Source: Larix kaempferi (taxonomy: Eukaryota > Streptophyta > Pinopsida > Pinales > Pinaceae). Taken from it: a stretch of DNA of 64,000 nucleotides. Location of the stretch: NCBI GenBank assembly GCA_027924585.1, contig BSBM01000442.1, positions 3,348,001 through 3,412,000 of the forward strand, written 5' to 3'. Positions 35,501 to 45,780 of this stretch are shown one piece after another (position 1 is the stretch's first letter; every line of letters begins with the position of its first letter). The position numbers and the translations under genes are program-made. Under the pieces are notes generated by a model. It was not told where the DNA came from and searched no databases. It worked only from the letters and a program-made list of their open reading frames with translations.

Positions 35501-36735
35501 AATATTTCCTTCATCTTCATGGGGGTTCCAGAATCAAGCTTGTAGCTTGCTTCACCAATTCCCCTGATGGGATATTGATAGTCATATCCTAGAGATACCT
35601 TTTGTGGAGAGGTATTTTCTTCAAGTCTTGAGAGAGTCTTCTTCTGTCCTATCATGTGCTTTGAAGCACCATTGTCAATAAGCCATGAATCTTCTCCATG
35701 TGTTATAGATCCAGAGAGTGCAAAGAATAGAACATACTCTTCTGCATCTTCTTCTTAATTTCTTCTAGATCTTCTCTTGAAGAAGGTCCTTTCTTCCTCT
35801 TCTTCTTCTCTTCTAGGTCTTTTCTTGTAAGGCCTTTTTTCCTCTTCCACTTCTTCTTCACTATCATTTTCTGCGAGATGTGCTTGATGTCTTTTGTGGT
35901 GAGAACCCTTTTTCTTCTTCAGAGGACAATCCTTAGCAATGTGTCCTATTTTGTGACAAGTAAAACATTGGAATGAGGAGTAATCTCTTCTTTGATTAGT
36001 TCCTCTTTTCTTTTGAAATCTTTGTGGAGGATGAGACTCCTTGTGAGTATCCTTCTTGAAGTAGGATTGATTCCTTCTTCTCTTGGTGTGGGTGGCCAAT
36101 GCTTGGTCATCTTCTTTGAGCAAGGCTTCTCTGTTGGCAACCCTAGCTTCTTCTTGAATGCAATCCTCCCAAACCACATCAAATTTCATACTTTATTTTC
36201 TAGCACACATGGTTTGGATGAATGACTCCCAAGGTCTAGTGAGACCATTTAGAGCATTCATGACTAGTTCATCTTCATCAAGGGTATCTCCAATAGCATC
36301 TATTTGTTCCTTGAACTGAGAAACCCTTGAGAAATAGTCTTGAATAGATTCTCCTTTATTCATCTTGGTGCTCTTCAATTGAGATCTCAGTTTCATCCTC
36401 CTATTGATGTTCTTTCCTTCATACATTCTGGAAAGAGCATCATACATTTCCTTTGGGGTCTTCTTGGATGCCACTTGGGGAATCAAGTGGTCCTTAATAG
36501 AATCAACAATGATTCTCTTTTCCCTAATCAAGTCCTTCCTATACTTCTCTTTGGCTTCATCTTCTTTAGGTTCTGCAACCTCATCTTTGATATATTGGGA
36601 AAGATCATTCTCTTCAAGAATGAGACCAATTATATATTTCCATGCCCAAAAATTCTCTATACCCTCTAGCTTGTCTTCAAGCTTAGTACTTGGGGCCATC
36701 ATACCAAGGGGGTCACCAAAAATTGAAAATTCCAA
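32594..36735 (-). pseudogene. Copia-B gag-pol polyprotein
   Basis: All blocks from 36735 to 33190 are in one frame. Gag: 36735-36193, UBN2-type (AWKYIIGLILEENDL, LRSQLKSTKMNKGESIQDYF), stop TAA at codon 181, then the zinc knuckle CFTCHKIGHIAKDC (about 35955). Protease loop SWLIDNGASKHM (about 35680; usual D-S/T-G). GAG-pre-integrase ELWHRILAH…HDGTCK. Integrase D-D-E: LIHSDVCGPI, IRIDNGGEYTS and NGVAERKNRT. RT 34100-33300: HQMDVKTSFPNDVIEEEVYI, then LLLYMDDLFLTGN (usual YVDD). RNase H (33190-32594) has several stops and at least one shift. Stops at 36195-36193, 35757-35755, 35178-35176, one near 35000 and one at 33190 break it. Start at 36735 or the Met at about 36702. Confidence 0.92.
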
Positions 36736-37095
36736 AAATGAAAAACTGACCTTACCAGGAGATTGGCTTGACTAAGGCGAGGTGACTGATGTGCTTACTT
36801 TCTAGAAACTTCATTTTTTTAGCCTCCAAACTTGACCGGCGAATTTTGGACCTGTTGTAGAAATCTGGTTCCGGTTTTCTGGTTTTCCGTACTTTTTGTC
36901 AAACTAGGGTTTGACTTTCCTGGAGTTCTACCAAAGCAAAAAGTTCGATATAGGGCTCAAAAGTTTGATTTTGAGGAGGGCTATCCATCCATGTAATCAT
37001 AATCAAAAAATTCCAACTTTTGTAGAAACCCTAATTTTCATCGAAGGAGGAGAGAGAGGTATTTTCACCTTGTGAAAGATGTCCTATTCAGGCTA

Positions 37096-37107
37096 GCTCT
37101 AATACCA
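37096..37107 (-). other. Copia-B primer binding site
   Basis: TGGTATTAGAGC on the minus strand directly next to the 5' LTR; one change from TGGTATCAGAGC, the initiator tRNA-Met type. Confidence 0.85.
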
Positions 37108-37602
37108 TGTTAATTTTATACTAATTTGACTAGCAAGATCACTGAAAGAAACACAATCACAAGATAGACAAAGATTTACCTTGGTAAACCCTCATGGGGT
37201 AGAAAACCCAGCAAAGCTTTCCTCAATATAGATGATCAACCAAATACAAGATGTAGAAACCAAACAAGAGCTCCTCCTCCTCCTATGCAGACCTCTCTCT
37301 CACTTGTGCGCTACTCCTAAGTGAGTGAATGAATGAGATAAGTGAGGAACAACCTCCTCTACTTATACTTGTTTTTCGACTGACTTTTTACCCTATGAGG
37401 CCGACCTCTCCTAAGAGAGTCTAATAACCCCTAATAAACTCACTCAGGGCCGAACCCCACATGGGAGATCTAATAACCCTAGTTACCACAATTCATCGGA
37501 GGAATAAACATATCCGGATATACAATAGGGCCCCATTGAAGGAATGAAACATCTCCGGACTAATACAAATATAATATTCTTAGAAGTTACAATATTTCAA
37601 CA
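37108..37602 (-). repeat. Copia-B 5' LTR
   Basis: Upstream LTR in element orientation, followed by the PBS at 37096-37107 on its inner side and TSD CTTCA at 37603-37607 on its outer side. Confidence 0.93.
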
Positions 37603-37775
37603 CTTCAAACATTAAAGATTTCTAACAGTGGAGTCGCCATGGAACCTTCAACATTCCGATATGGAGGCACTGATCCTCCCAGTGGAGTCACCTTCGTACT
37701 GAAATCTTGATTATTGGAGTCGCCAGGTGAATGATACAACCTTCTCAATGTCTGACTGTTGTTCACCATCAACAT
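37603..37775 (-). pseudogene. Gag-like ORF of the 15.2-kb element, 5' part
   Basis: Starts MLMVNNSQTLRRLYHSPGD about 70 bases after the PBS and stays open to the Copia-B insertion, where it reads LLEIFNV followed by a TGA that spans the junction. The same frame continues at 29785. No recognised domain; called gag-like only from its place after the primer binding site. Confidence 0.45.
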
Positions 37776-37825
37776 TCAGATCTGAAACCTTTGTCGTTCT
37801 CCCAGGGATGATAAGACAATTGCTT

Positions 37826-37843
37826 CCCTGGCAGTGGCGCCAA
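37826..37843 (-). other. Primer binding site of the 15.2-kb element
   Basis: TTGGCGCCACTGCCAGGG on the minus strand, two bases inside the 5' LTR. It resembles the TGGCGCCGTTGCCGGGGA-type PBS of plant gypsy elements (tRNA-Asp-like), with about three differences. Confidence 0.7.
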
Positions 37844-37845
37844 TT

Positions 37846-39407
37846 TGTTAACACCCAAAATGACCCCCTAGGTTGTGGGAGACGGAAATATGGGGTAACC
37901 GCTAACCACTTCAGATCTATGCTACTGACCCAGCACATCCTAAGAGGGCTCTCTCAACAATTCATAGTAATACTGGAAATAATCAAAGGTGTCAACAATG
38001 AAAACATACACCAGCATTCTCATTCAAGATATTCAATCAAAACTCATTTAGAAGGTCAGAATTCTATGGAACAAATTGTTTAAATTTCTTGGGGAGAAAA
38101 TCATGGGAAAAACATGGGCAATGGAGTCAAAACAGAAAACCTAAAATCAAATAACAGTGTTGCTGCATGGAATGTAAAAAACAGAGGCAAGGTAGCCACC
38201 CATTCACAGTCAAAGAGCTTTTAATTTGATGATTAAGAAGAACAAATGAACAGCCCACCAATATAGAGCATACATCTATGAATTCTTTATCAGCTTTAGA
38301 AGAAAAATTGGTTGTGGATGCTTGGAATGAAAGGAGCAGAGCATACCAGTATGAATTCCACCCTAATGCTACACTTTTCCAAGCATTAATCAGCAAGACA
38401 ATATGAATTAACAGAGAAAGAAACACATTCACATAAGAGAAAGAAAGAACAGACTGCAAGGAGAATGACAGACGAATCTCAGTCGAAATTCAGCTTCAAC
38501 ACTGCAAATATATTCAAGAAAATGCTTCAAAACAGAGCCAAGCTCCCCCAGGCCTCAGCCAGATCATTTTCCAACCTATTCTTCTTCTATTACATTTCTT
38601 TTATAGATCTATTTGGCCCTAGGTTCGAGCTATCTTAGTAAGAAGTTGTTACAACAATATTTGACACCTACACAAAGAGATTCAACAACTTAAGAGTCGG
38701 CTTCAACAAATTTTGAACAGTTTTGGCCACGGACTGCTGAAAACTGCCTCTCAATGCCATGGCTGTATATCCCAAACGGTGATAGATGTGTAAAAACTGA
38801 AATCTTTTTTTGTATATTGTACCATGCTGAAGAAAAACCTCTTTCATTTTCCTCAAATTCGTCTCCAGTTGGACGGGATCTGCTCCGGAAATCGATGACT
38901 CACGCAGAAAACGTGAAAACTGGAAAATTACCCTCTGAAAAACCCCTTGATTCTCACAAACCGTGACACCTGTGCAGATTCTGAGAGAGGTTATTGGCGA
39001 TGGGCCTATGATGGAGACAAACCTCTCCCAGTTTCACAAAATTCCTCTTTTTTTGTCCGAAACAGCTACTTCAAAATGATGACTAAAACAGTCATTTTCG
39101 GTGGAAAACCCCCCATGCCTTCACAAAAATCCCATTTAGTTTTCAGATTTTGTTCCCTTTTGCATGTAAAAATTTGAATTCATAAGGACCATGGATCTCC
39201 TTAGCTCATTGATCTGGGCCATCCATCACTAGTGCAGTGCTAAACTTAGCATTATTATCTTTATTTCATCTTAGCTTTGGGAACAAATGATTTAAATTTG
39301 TTTGATTTTCACTTTCATTGGGCATGTGACCTAAGGAAATGAGACTTTGTTCATGTCTCAATAGGTCTGGACCTCTTCAAATTCTTAGCACAAATATGGT
39401 GCTAACA
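37846..39407 (-). repeat. 5' LTR of the 15.2-kb element
   Basis: Upstream LTR in element orientation, followed by TSD CTCTG at 39408-39412. It holds a TATA box (CTATAAAAG on the minus strand, 38598-38606). Confidence 0.88.
38598..38606 (-). promoter_or_regulatory. LTR TATA box
   Basis: CTATAAAAG on the minus strand within the 1.56-kb LTR; one of two arguments for the minus orientation of the element. Confidence 0.5.
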
Positions 39408-39412
39408 CTCTG

Positions 39413-40440
39413 GATCTCTCATCCCAATACCACCCTAATCCTTTGGTTTGCAAACAGTGTCCCAGCCAACCAAGGCCCGTCGGTGTTTGGCTTGATTACC
39501 TCCCCACAAGAACTGACGTTGGATAGTTCTTATTTTCTTTAGAACCAATTTAGGGGCTGCTAAAGTGGGGAAACGATATAGAGGCATGGCTTGGAGCACA
39601 TATTTCACTAGCACAGTCCTGCTGGCAAGGTTGAGAGGCCTATATGCCCAATTATCCAATTTCCTTCTCAATATCTCCAGGAGGTCTTCCCAAGAGGCTT
39701 TCCTAATCACCCCTTCAGCAAGAGGAGCACTGAGATATTTGGATGGAAGGGAGCTCCCTTGGAATCCCAGTATACGAATAATATTCCTCTGGTGAGTCCT
39801 AGGAGTGTTGAAGAAGAAGACCTGGGACTTAGTTTTATTCACTTCCAACCCATAAGCTTTAGCAAAAGAGTTCAAGCATTTCTTTAGGGATCTTGCTTCT
39901 TGAACGCTAAATGGCCCATTAGCATGGTATCATCCACAAAATGTTGGTGCGAAATAGTCTCAAAACCATTATGAAGGTTCAATCCTTTTAGGTCCCTACT
40001 TTCAATTTTGTCTTTGATAACCTTGCTCAGCCCTTCAGCCATTAGGATGAACAGGAAAGGGGACAGAGGATCTCCCTTTAGGATACCCTGGGAAGGTTTG
40101 AACGTTATGGTTAGGGCACCATTCAAGAGGATAGAGAAAAAGGATTTAGAAGTAATATTCATTATCCAATTGACCCAATCCTAGTGAAAACCATAAGCCT
40201 CAAGCATTTATTTCATAAAATGCCAGTTTAATTTATCATAGGCTTTTGAAATATCAAGCTTTAACAACATACCTGGTTTTTTAATGACTTTAAGAGAGTG
40301 GATGACTTCATGGACCAAAATGATACCATCCAGAATTTGAAAACCTTCCACAAACCCGGGTTGTTCATGGGCCACCAGGTCAGGCAGGAAAGGCTAAGCC
40401 TATTAGCTAACACTTTTGTTATAATCTTTTAAATGACATT
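39413..40440 (-). pseudogene. L1-2 reverse transcriptase, central part
   Basis: Minus strand: a fingers/palm block near 40250 (KLDISKAYDKLNW, motif A with the catalytic D), KGDPLSPFLFILMAEGLS (motif B) and HQHFVDDTMLMG (FVDD motif, about 39935). The thumb frame 39875-39435 follows, with LEVNKTKSQVFFFN and LASRTVLVKYVLQAMP. A TAG stop in KPKD-x-GGIG probably replaced Trp. Homology stops abruptly at 40440, the left edge of the palindrome island. The rest of the LINE (endonuclease, ORF1) is not in the window. Confidence 0.85.
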
Positions 40441-40484
40441 AGGGCGCTCGTACGAAGTTGGTTCCACTTTTCAATGCCACTATA

Positions 40485-40690
40485 GAAATAAAAAACGCAC
40501 CTCCGAAACGGAAATCCATAATGCATATGCGTTATTGTGGCTAGGTTCAGACAAACTCGAGCCGAAAACCTAGGCTAAACTTAGCTAGCCCATATTGCAT
40601 ATGCGATAAATCAGACTTGCGTTTTTTAATAGTTACAAATCGCAAGTGCAATATATCCCACTTGCGTTATAAAGAAAGTGTGATTTGGAC
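40485..40690. repeat. Left palindrome cluster, outer
   Basis: Contains ACGCACCTCCGAAACGG, ATAATGCATATGCGTTATTG, TATTGCATATGCGATAA and CGCAAGTGCAATATATCCC ACTTGCG. The words match those of the right cluster (56285-56455) in the same orientation. Confidence 0.6.
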
Positions 40691-42319
40691 CATGTGGATC
40701 ATCTTAAATTTTATTTTCTTTCACAATGATCAAAATACAATCTAAGAATCATGATCTATAATGGTATATGTACTCCCAATTCCTCTCATTCCTCTAGAAG
40801 GATTGAATCCCTCCATATCTCTTCCATATTTCAAATTTGTAGTCGAACTAGGGTTCGATTCATATGGTCTTCTTATTTCACCATCATTTGTGTTTTGTTT
40901 TTTTTTCTCTGTTTGTTTGAATGATTAGAGTTTCATTTATTGTACTAATTTTTTTGTCTCTATGCATATAATTTTACTTGCAAAGGCGTAGTTAGAGAGA
41001 TTCAATTGATTTATGAAAGAGGGGACCATATACAAACTTTGTTTGTTCTCTAGATGTGAATACTAGAGATGATTTGAAACATTAATTTTCTTGTCTTATA
41101 TCTGTTTTTATTTGAGATGTTATCCTTCTGTATAAGGCACCGTGGATCTCTTCTACAACTAATGTCACATGTACAATTTGTGCACTAAATTGATTTCTTG
41201 TTTCGATATCTTCTCCTCTAATTTTTTTCTTCCTTTGATGTCTTCTATCATACCCTTCTCCATATAACTCCCTCGTTTCTTATCCAACCACACCATGTCA
41301 CCCATCCATGCACCCACTATTTCAACTAAAGTTATTAAAATGGAGGCTAATATCTCTTATTATAGATCATAAAAATAAGCAACCCACTTCCTCTCTTCTA
41401 CCATTACCTTTTCTCCCTTCAAACCTATTTTCCCCTATCCTACAAAGATATAAAATTAGACATTTGAAAAAAACTATTCTCTATCTTTATCTCATTATTC
41501 ACGTGATCTCTTTATGAAAATATTTTTGATGACTACAAATATGGTAATTCAATTACAAATAAACTCCATGGAGATAAAATAACACATTTTGGTAATGATG
41601 TTTTGTAATCAATACTCATAATGAACATTACTAATTTATAATACATATCATAAGGTATTTTGAGTTCTTTTCTTCGATGAAACTTTATTTTAATTAATTA
41701 TGTATTCTACACAAGCATACGATAATTAACATGAAGGAGAAGAGCATTCCTCGAATTACTCTATATCTAGTATAATTGTATATGAGGATGTTGATTGTTT
41801 GGTAAACCATTGGAAGATAAAAGGGGCTCCATAAATTTATATAATATAAATACCATTAATAGCAAAGGAGAAATTGTGACACAAAATCCCAGAGGGTTAG
41901 CTCAAGTGGTTGAGTGTTGTAATCGCAAGAAAAATAAATCCCTAGGTGGTTATGCAGGGCCTCACTTGATGTCCAGGCTCAAATGGTGCAAACATGATTA
42001 TCGCTCCCCTAAGGCAAGACATAGAGTGAAAATGATGTAATTATCACTCCCTAGTAGGCTTTCAAGGAGTGACAAAGTTGTAATTGTCCCTCCCTAGTCA
42101 AGGAGAAAGAGGTGAAAATCCTTATACATTGGCAAAAATGAAGGTCCAAATGATGGTATTTCGACATACTAATTAAGGATTTGTAGAATTCAATGTGCCC
42201 TTGTCTCCCTCGTCCTTGGTCCAATGAAATCCCCAATCATTTATTCATTCATATATAGAGGATTAATAGTCCAAGGAAATCCCCAATCATTTATTCATTC
42301 ATATTAAAAGGATTAATAG
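40691..42319. other. AT-rich stretch in the island
   Basis: No gene found. A possible tRNA-derived SINE piece is at 41893-42010. 42190-42320 has two copies of a short sequence with CCAATGAAATCCCCAATCAT / CCAAGGAAATCCCCAATCAT followed by TTATTCATTCATAT. Confidence 0.45.
41893..42010 (+). mobile_element. Possible SINE fragment
   Basis: GGTTAGCTCAAGTGGTTGAG is a good pol III A-box-like sequence of plant tRNA-derived SINEs. The B box is not clear and no A tail or TSD was seen, so this is tentative. Confidence 0.3.
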
Positions 42320-42840
42320 AGTTAAAAACCGCAACTGCGATATATCGCAAGTGCGATATATCTTACTTTCGATATATCACACTTGCGATATATCGCAAGT
42401 GCGATTTGTAATGCAAAAAAAATATATATATATATAAAATAGAGTGACCGCGGCCTCATTTTCTTTCATATATATCTTAAAGGATTAATAGAGTTACAAA
42501 ACGCACCTGTGATATATCGCAAGTGCGATTTATAATGCAAAAAAATATATATATATAAAACAGAGTGGTCGCGGCCTCATTTTCATTCATATATATTTAG
42601 GATTAATAGAGTTAAATAACGCACTTGCGATATATCGCAAGTGCAATTTGCAATGCAAAAAAAAATTAAAAAAAAATAAAACACAGTTCCCACACCCTTA
42701 GTCCCAAATTCATATATATTTAGGATTAAAAAACGCAATTTCATTTATAGAGTTAAGAAACGCACTTGCGATATATCGCATGTGCGATTTGTAATGCAAA
42801 ATATATATATATATATAAATCACAGTGCCCGCGGCCTCAT
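42320..42840. repeat. Left palindrome cluster, inner: about 120-bp tandem unit
   Basis: Four diverged units, each with GGATTAATAGAGTTA, a perfect or near-perfect palindrome on GCGATATATCGC, then GCGATTTGTAATGCAAAA, a (TA)n run and 'CGCGGCCTCATTTTC'. The best palindromes are 42380-42401 (22 bp) and 42621-42644 (24 bp, GCACTTGCGATA and its complement). A near-palindrome lies at 42761-42786. The first ATG of the + gene follows about 110 bases after the array. Confidence 0.85.
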
Positions 42841-42951
42841 TTTCCCAATCTACACAGTGAAGGACTGGCGATATCGGGAAGGCGAAAAAACACACATGTT
42901 GATTTGCATTTGAGAGAAGGAGGAGGCAAGCCATTTCACAATTCGAATAAA

Positions 42952-44162
42952 ATGGAAGGTGGGTGGCAAGATTTACTAGTTTGTTAATTCCTTTTGAATT
43001 TTTCGTTATTGTGTTTGTTAATTTAAACTACTTTTTGTTTTTTTTAAACCAATTTAATAAAATGTGTTACATGTATTAAAAAACAAACAATGAAATTGAT
43101 TAATTAAATTTTGAAATTGAACTGTTGTGTTCTTAACAGAGAGCACAAACCCAGACAGAAACTCAAACCCAAACCAAAATCAAGACACAAACCCAAACCC
43201 AAACCAAAATCCAGACACAAAACCACACATGGAGGAGGAACACGACCGTAATTCTGAGATTTTGGCTCGTTTGGGTTCACTGAGACGCCTTAGCTCACTC
43301 TTTAGGGGGGGGACCACTTAAGACAATCTTTAGCGGAGGCCTTAGACTCCATGACAAATACAATTGCCAATGCCCAAGGATCACTTTACAACATTAGCTC
43401 GTACAGAGATTCCCATAGGCAATACTATTCCACTGGGTTGAGCTACAAAGATGTCAAAAAATTAAAGATAACCAAAGACCAATTGTTTTCCTTATTCTGG
43501 GACCCCAGCACCGGATTGGTTCCACCCACCAGTCGACCACACATTTCCATAGACTGGTGCGTGGAACCAAATATTAAAGCCAATTGGATGGATCACTGGT
43601 ACATGGTCTTCTATGAAGACCCTCACGGGAATAGAGACATCTCGTTTTATTTCCTTAGGAAGTTGTATGCAGAATTTATCCTGGGGAAACATGTTAACTA
43701 TTTTGACATTTTAGAGTTCCAAGGTGTAGGTCATGGGATGCCCCAAGATAGGGAAGGGGCTAGGACCGATCCTAACCGTGTGCGACACCCTCCACGCACA
43801 CCAAACCCCCCTCGGTTATATCCTCCAGCAGGTCCAGTTATTGATGATACGCAGGAGTCCTTATTAGATTTGGCTGATACATTGCTTCGACATGGGACTG
43901 CCGTCCAAGGAAATGTAGGCCAAGGGGTTGGCACTTCCTAGGCTGGCCCATCTGGGGTTGGACCATCTCATAGTCAGGATCCACCTTTTAGGTCCCCAGA
44001 CCAAACCAGAGCTACACATCACACCGGTGACGCGGAGTCTTCAGATCATCGGGTTATTCCACACCCTTGCACATTGTGTCGAAGCATATGCTATGGGCCT
44101 GCTTCAGAGTTTCGGGGGGATGGATTACTCCGATATGTAAGTAACATTCATTCTCTACATAG

Positions 44163-44197
<35 letters not shown>

Positions 44198-45780
44198 CAC
44201 AGTTTTCAATTGTTTCGTAATTTATTTCTATTTAAATAATTATCTGACAATTTACGTGAACAAATATATAGCCGGTGTCCAATGACACCTCAGATTCACG
44301 TAATCCGGTCGTTGATGTTGATGCCATTGATGCAGCGGTCAATGTTGCATATGATTTTGGTGCTTCACCATTAGTTGTAAGAACTTTATTTTTAATTTGT
44401 CATCAAGTTATTTACATATTTATAATTTAGAGACTACAACATTAAATACATCTGAAACTCGATACAATATGTTTTATGCAGGGTGGGCACGATGAGTTTG
44501 TGGAATCCCAATTCAGTCCCTCCCATGTAGAGGAAGATTCCCAAACTCAGGTATTCTTTTCATTGCATGCTTTTAATTATATGCTTTTAATGATTTGAAA
44601 CATGTATATGCGTTTAATTATTTAAAGAAATTTTCTAATTGTATCTTTATGTTTTGTTATGTAGCCTGGTTATCGTCATGTATTTTTTTACCATCTAGTA
44701 AGTCCAATGTTTAGTATTCCACCCACCAGTGACCCTCTTCCTCCGCCCAGGTACGTGTACATGTGTCGCTTTCTTTGAAAAAGCCATTTTCCGTCCATGT
44801 AGTATATATATGTAGTCTTGTTAGATCTTTGTATTTGCTGACATTGACATATATATGTTACCTTATGCAGGCATATAGTGATGCAATGGTGCTTGAAGAG
44901 CACCCAATCGACGTTGTTGGTGACCCACCTCTCCCCCCCCTGCAGGTACGTCTATGTGGAGCTCTTTCTTTGAAAAGGTCATTGTACGTCCATACATAGT
45001 ACATATATATACAATCTCATTTTCTTTGTATTTGCTGACATTTGTCCATATGTTTCTTTATGCAGGCATCTAGTGATGCAGTGGTGCTTGAAGAGCACCA
45101 AATCGACGTTGTTGGTGACCCACCTCTCCCCCCCCAAAAGTACGTGTGTACATGTCTCTCTTTCTTTGAAAAGTTCCTTGTGCGTCCATACATATTATAT
45201 ACAGTCTCATTTTCTTTGTATTTGCTGACATTCGTCCATATGTTACTTTATGCAGGCATCTAGTGATGCAATGGTGCTTGAAGAGCACCCAACCGAGGTT
45301 GTTGGTGACCCACCTCTGCCCCCCCCAGGTACGTGTATGTCTCGCTTTCTTTGAAAGAGACATTGTCCGTCCATGTAGTATATATGTCTTGTTTTCTTTG
45401 TATTTGCTGACATTGACATGTATGTTACTTTATGCAGGCATCTACTGAGCTAGTAGTGCCTGAAGAGCACCCAATTGGGGCCACTGATGACCCTGCACGC
45501 CGCCCCACCCAAGTAAATGCAGTTTCAGTGCCGAGGACTTACACACACATGGAAAGTAAAAATGTTATATTTGCTTGGAATTTGAACAAATGTACATCAT
45601 GTGGTATTTATTTTTATAGCCTGGTAAACTAACTTGTAACAAATTTTGGTTTGTGTGCAGTCTCCGATATTGAGAATGCGTCCTCCTACGGATCGTTGGG
45701 GAACGCCATCGAGCAGCCGCAAAAGAAAGATAGACTTCTCATTAGCCACTGACATTGGCAATGAAAAGGGGGATAAATAG
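42952..45780 (+). pseudogene. Spliced accessory gene of the island (about ten exons)
   Basis: Reading splice sites by eye (all introns GT..AG): exon 1 42952-42978 (MEGGWQDLL, tentative), exon 2 43142-44136, exon 3 44272-44376, exon 4 44482-44550, exon 5 44665-44750, exon 6 44871-44945, exon 7 45066-45139, exon 8 45256-45328, exon 9 45438-45512, exon 10 45661-45780 ending TAG. Exon 2 codes for an Asn/Pro-rich stretch, then a conserved-looking block (GLSYKDVKKLKITKDQLFSL; DHWYMVFYEDPHGNRDISFY). Exons 5-9 are an acidic, proline-rich repeat; exon 10 ends with a basic SSSRKRK nuclear-type signal. Defects: one base missing in a G run at about 43303-43310, a TAG at 43939-43941 with the frame open beyond to the splice donor at 44137, and C-run length changes in exons 7-8. 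Family not recognised. Confidence 0.6.
44665..45512 (+). repeat. Tandem exon-intron duplication
   Basis: Exons 6, 7, 8 and 9 (and, degraded, 5) are copies of one another: GCATCTAGTGATGCAATGGT then GCTTGAAGAGCACCCAA and GTTGTTGGTGACCCACCTCT. Each is followed by GTACGTGT and an intron with CTTTCTTTGAAA, GTATTTGCTGACATT and TTTATGCAG. Period about 182-195 bp. The encoded repeat is about 25 residues (SDAMVLEEHPIDVVGDPPLP). Confidence 0.85.

Larger units (their letters stand above)
29786..37602 (-). mobile_element. Copia-B: nearly complete Ty1/copia element
   Basis: Two 495-bp LTRs (29786-30280, 37108-37602) with perfect TSD CTTCA (29781-29785, 37603-37607). The PBS and a polypurine tract (TAAGGGGGAG, minus strand) adjoin the LTRs. 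One gag-pol reading frame (36735-32594) is interrupted by stops, mostly without shifts until the RNase H part. The LTRs differ at roughly 18 positions by eye (about 3-4%), so the insertion is not very recent. It is inserted in the gag-like frame of the 15.2-kb element. Confidence 0.95.
24172..39407 (-). mobile_element. 15.2-kb LTR element with captured host gene pieces
   Basis: LTRs of 1559 bp (24172-25730) and 1562 bp (37846-39407), both starting TGTTA and ending CTAACA on the + strand, with perfect TSD CTCTG (24167-24171, 39408-39412). Orientation is minus: next to the LTR at 37846 lies a PBS-like TTGGCGCCACTGCCAGGG, and the LTR has TATAAAAG on the minus strand. Without the nested Copia-B, the internal region is only about 4.3 kb and has no RT, integrase or protease. 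It holds a split gag-like frame, a TOR-like piece and a PRP8 piece. It resembles a large non-autonomous (LARD-type) element. Confidence 0.88.

Noticed and set aside
41893-42010. Intact SINE
   Set aside because: Only the A box is convincing; kept as a low-confidence fragment.
44160-44195. (TA)n run as a regulatory site
   Set aside because: Simple microsatellite within the second main intron of the accessory gene; no support for a role.
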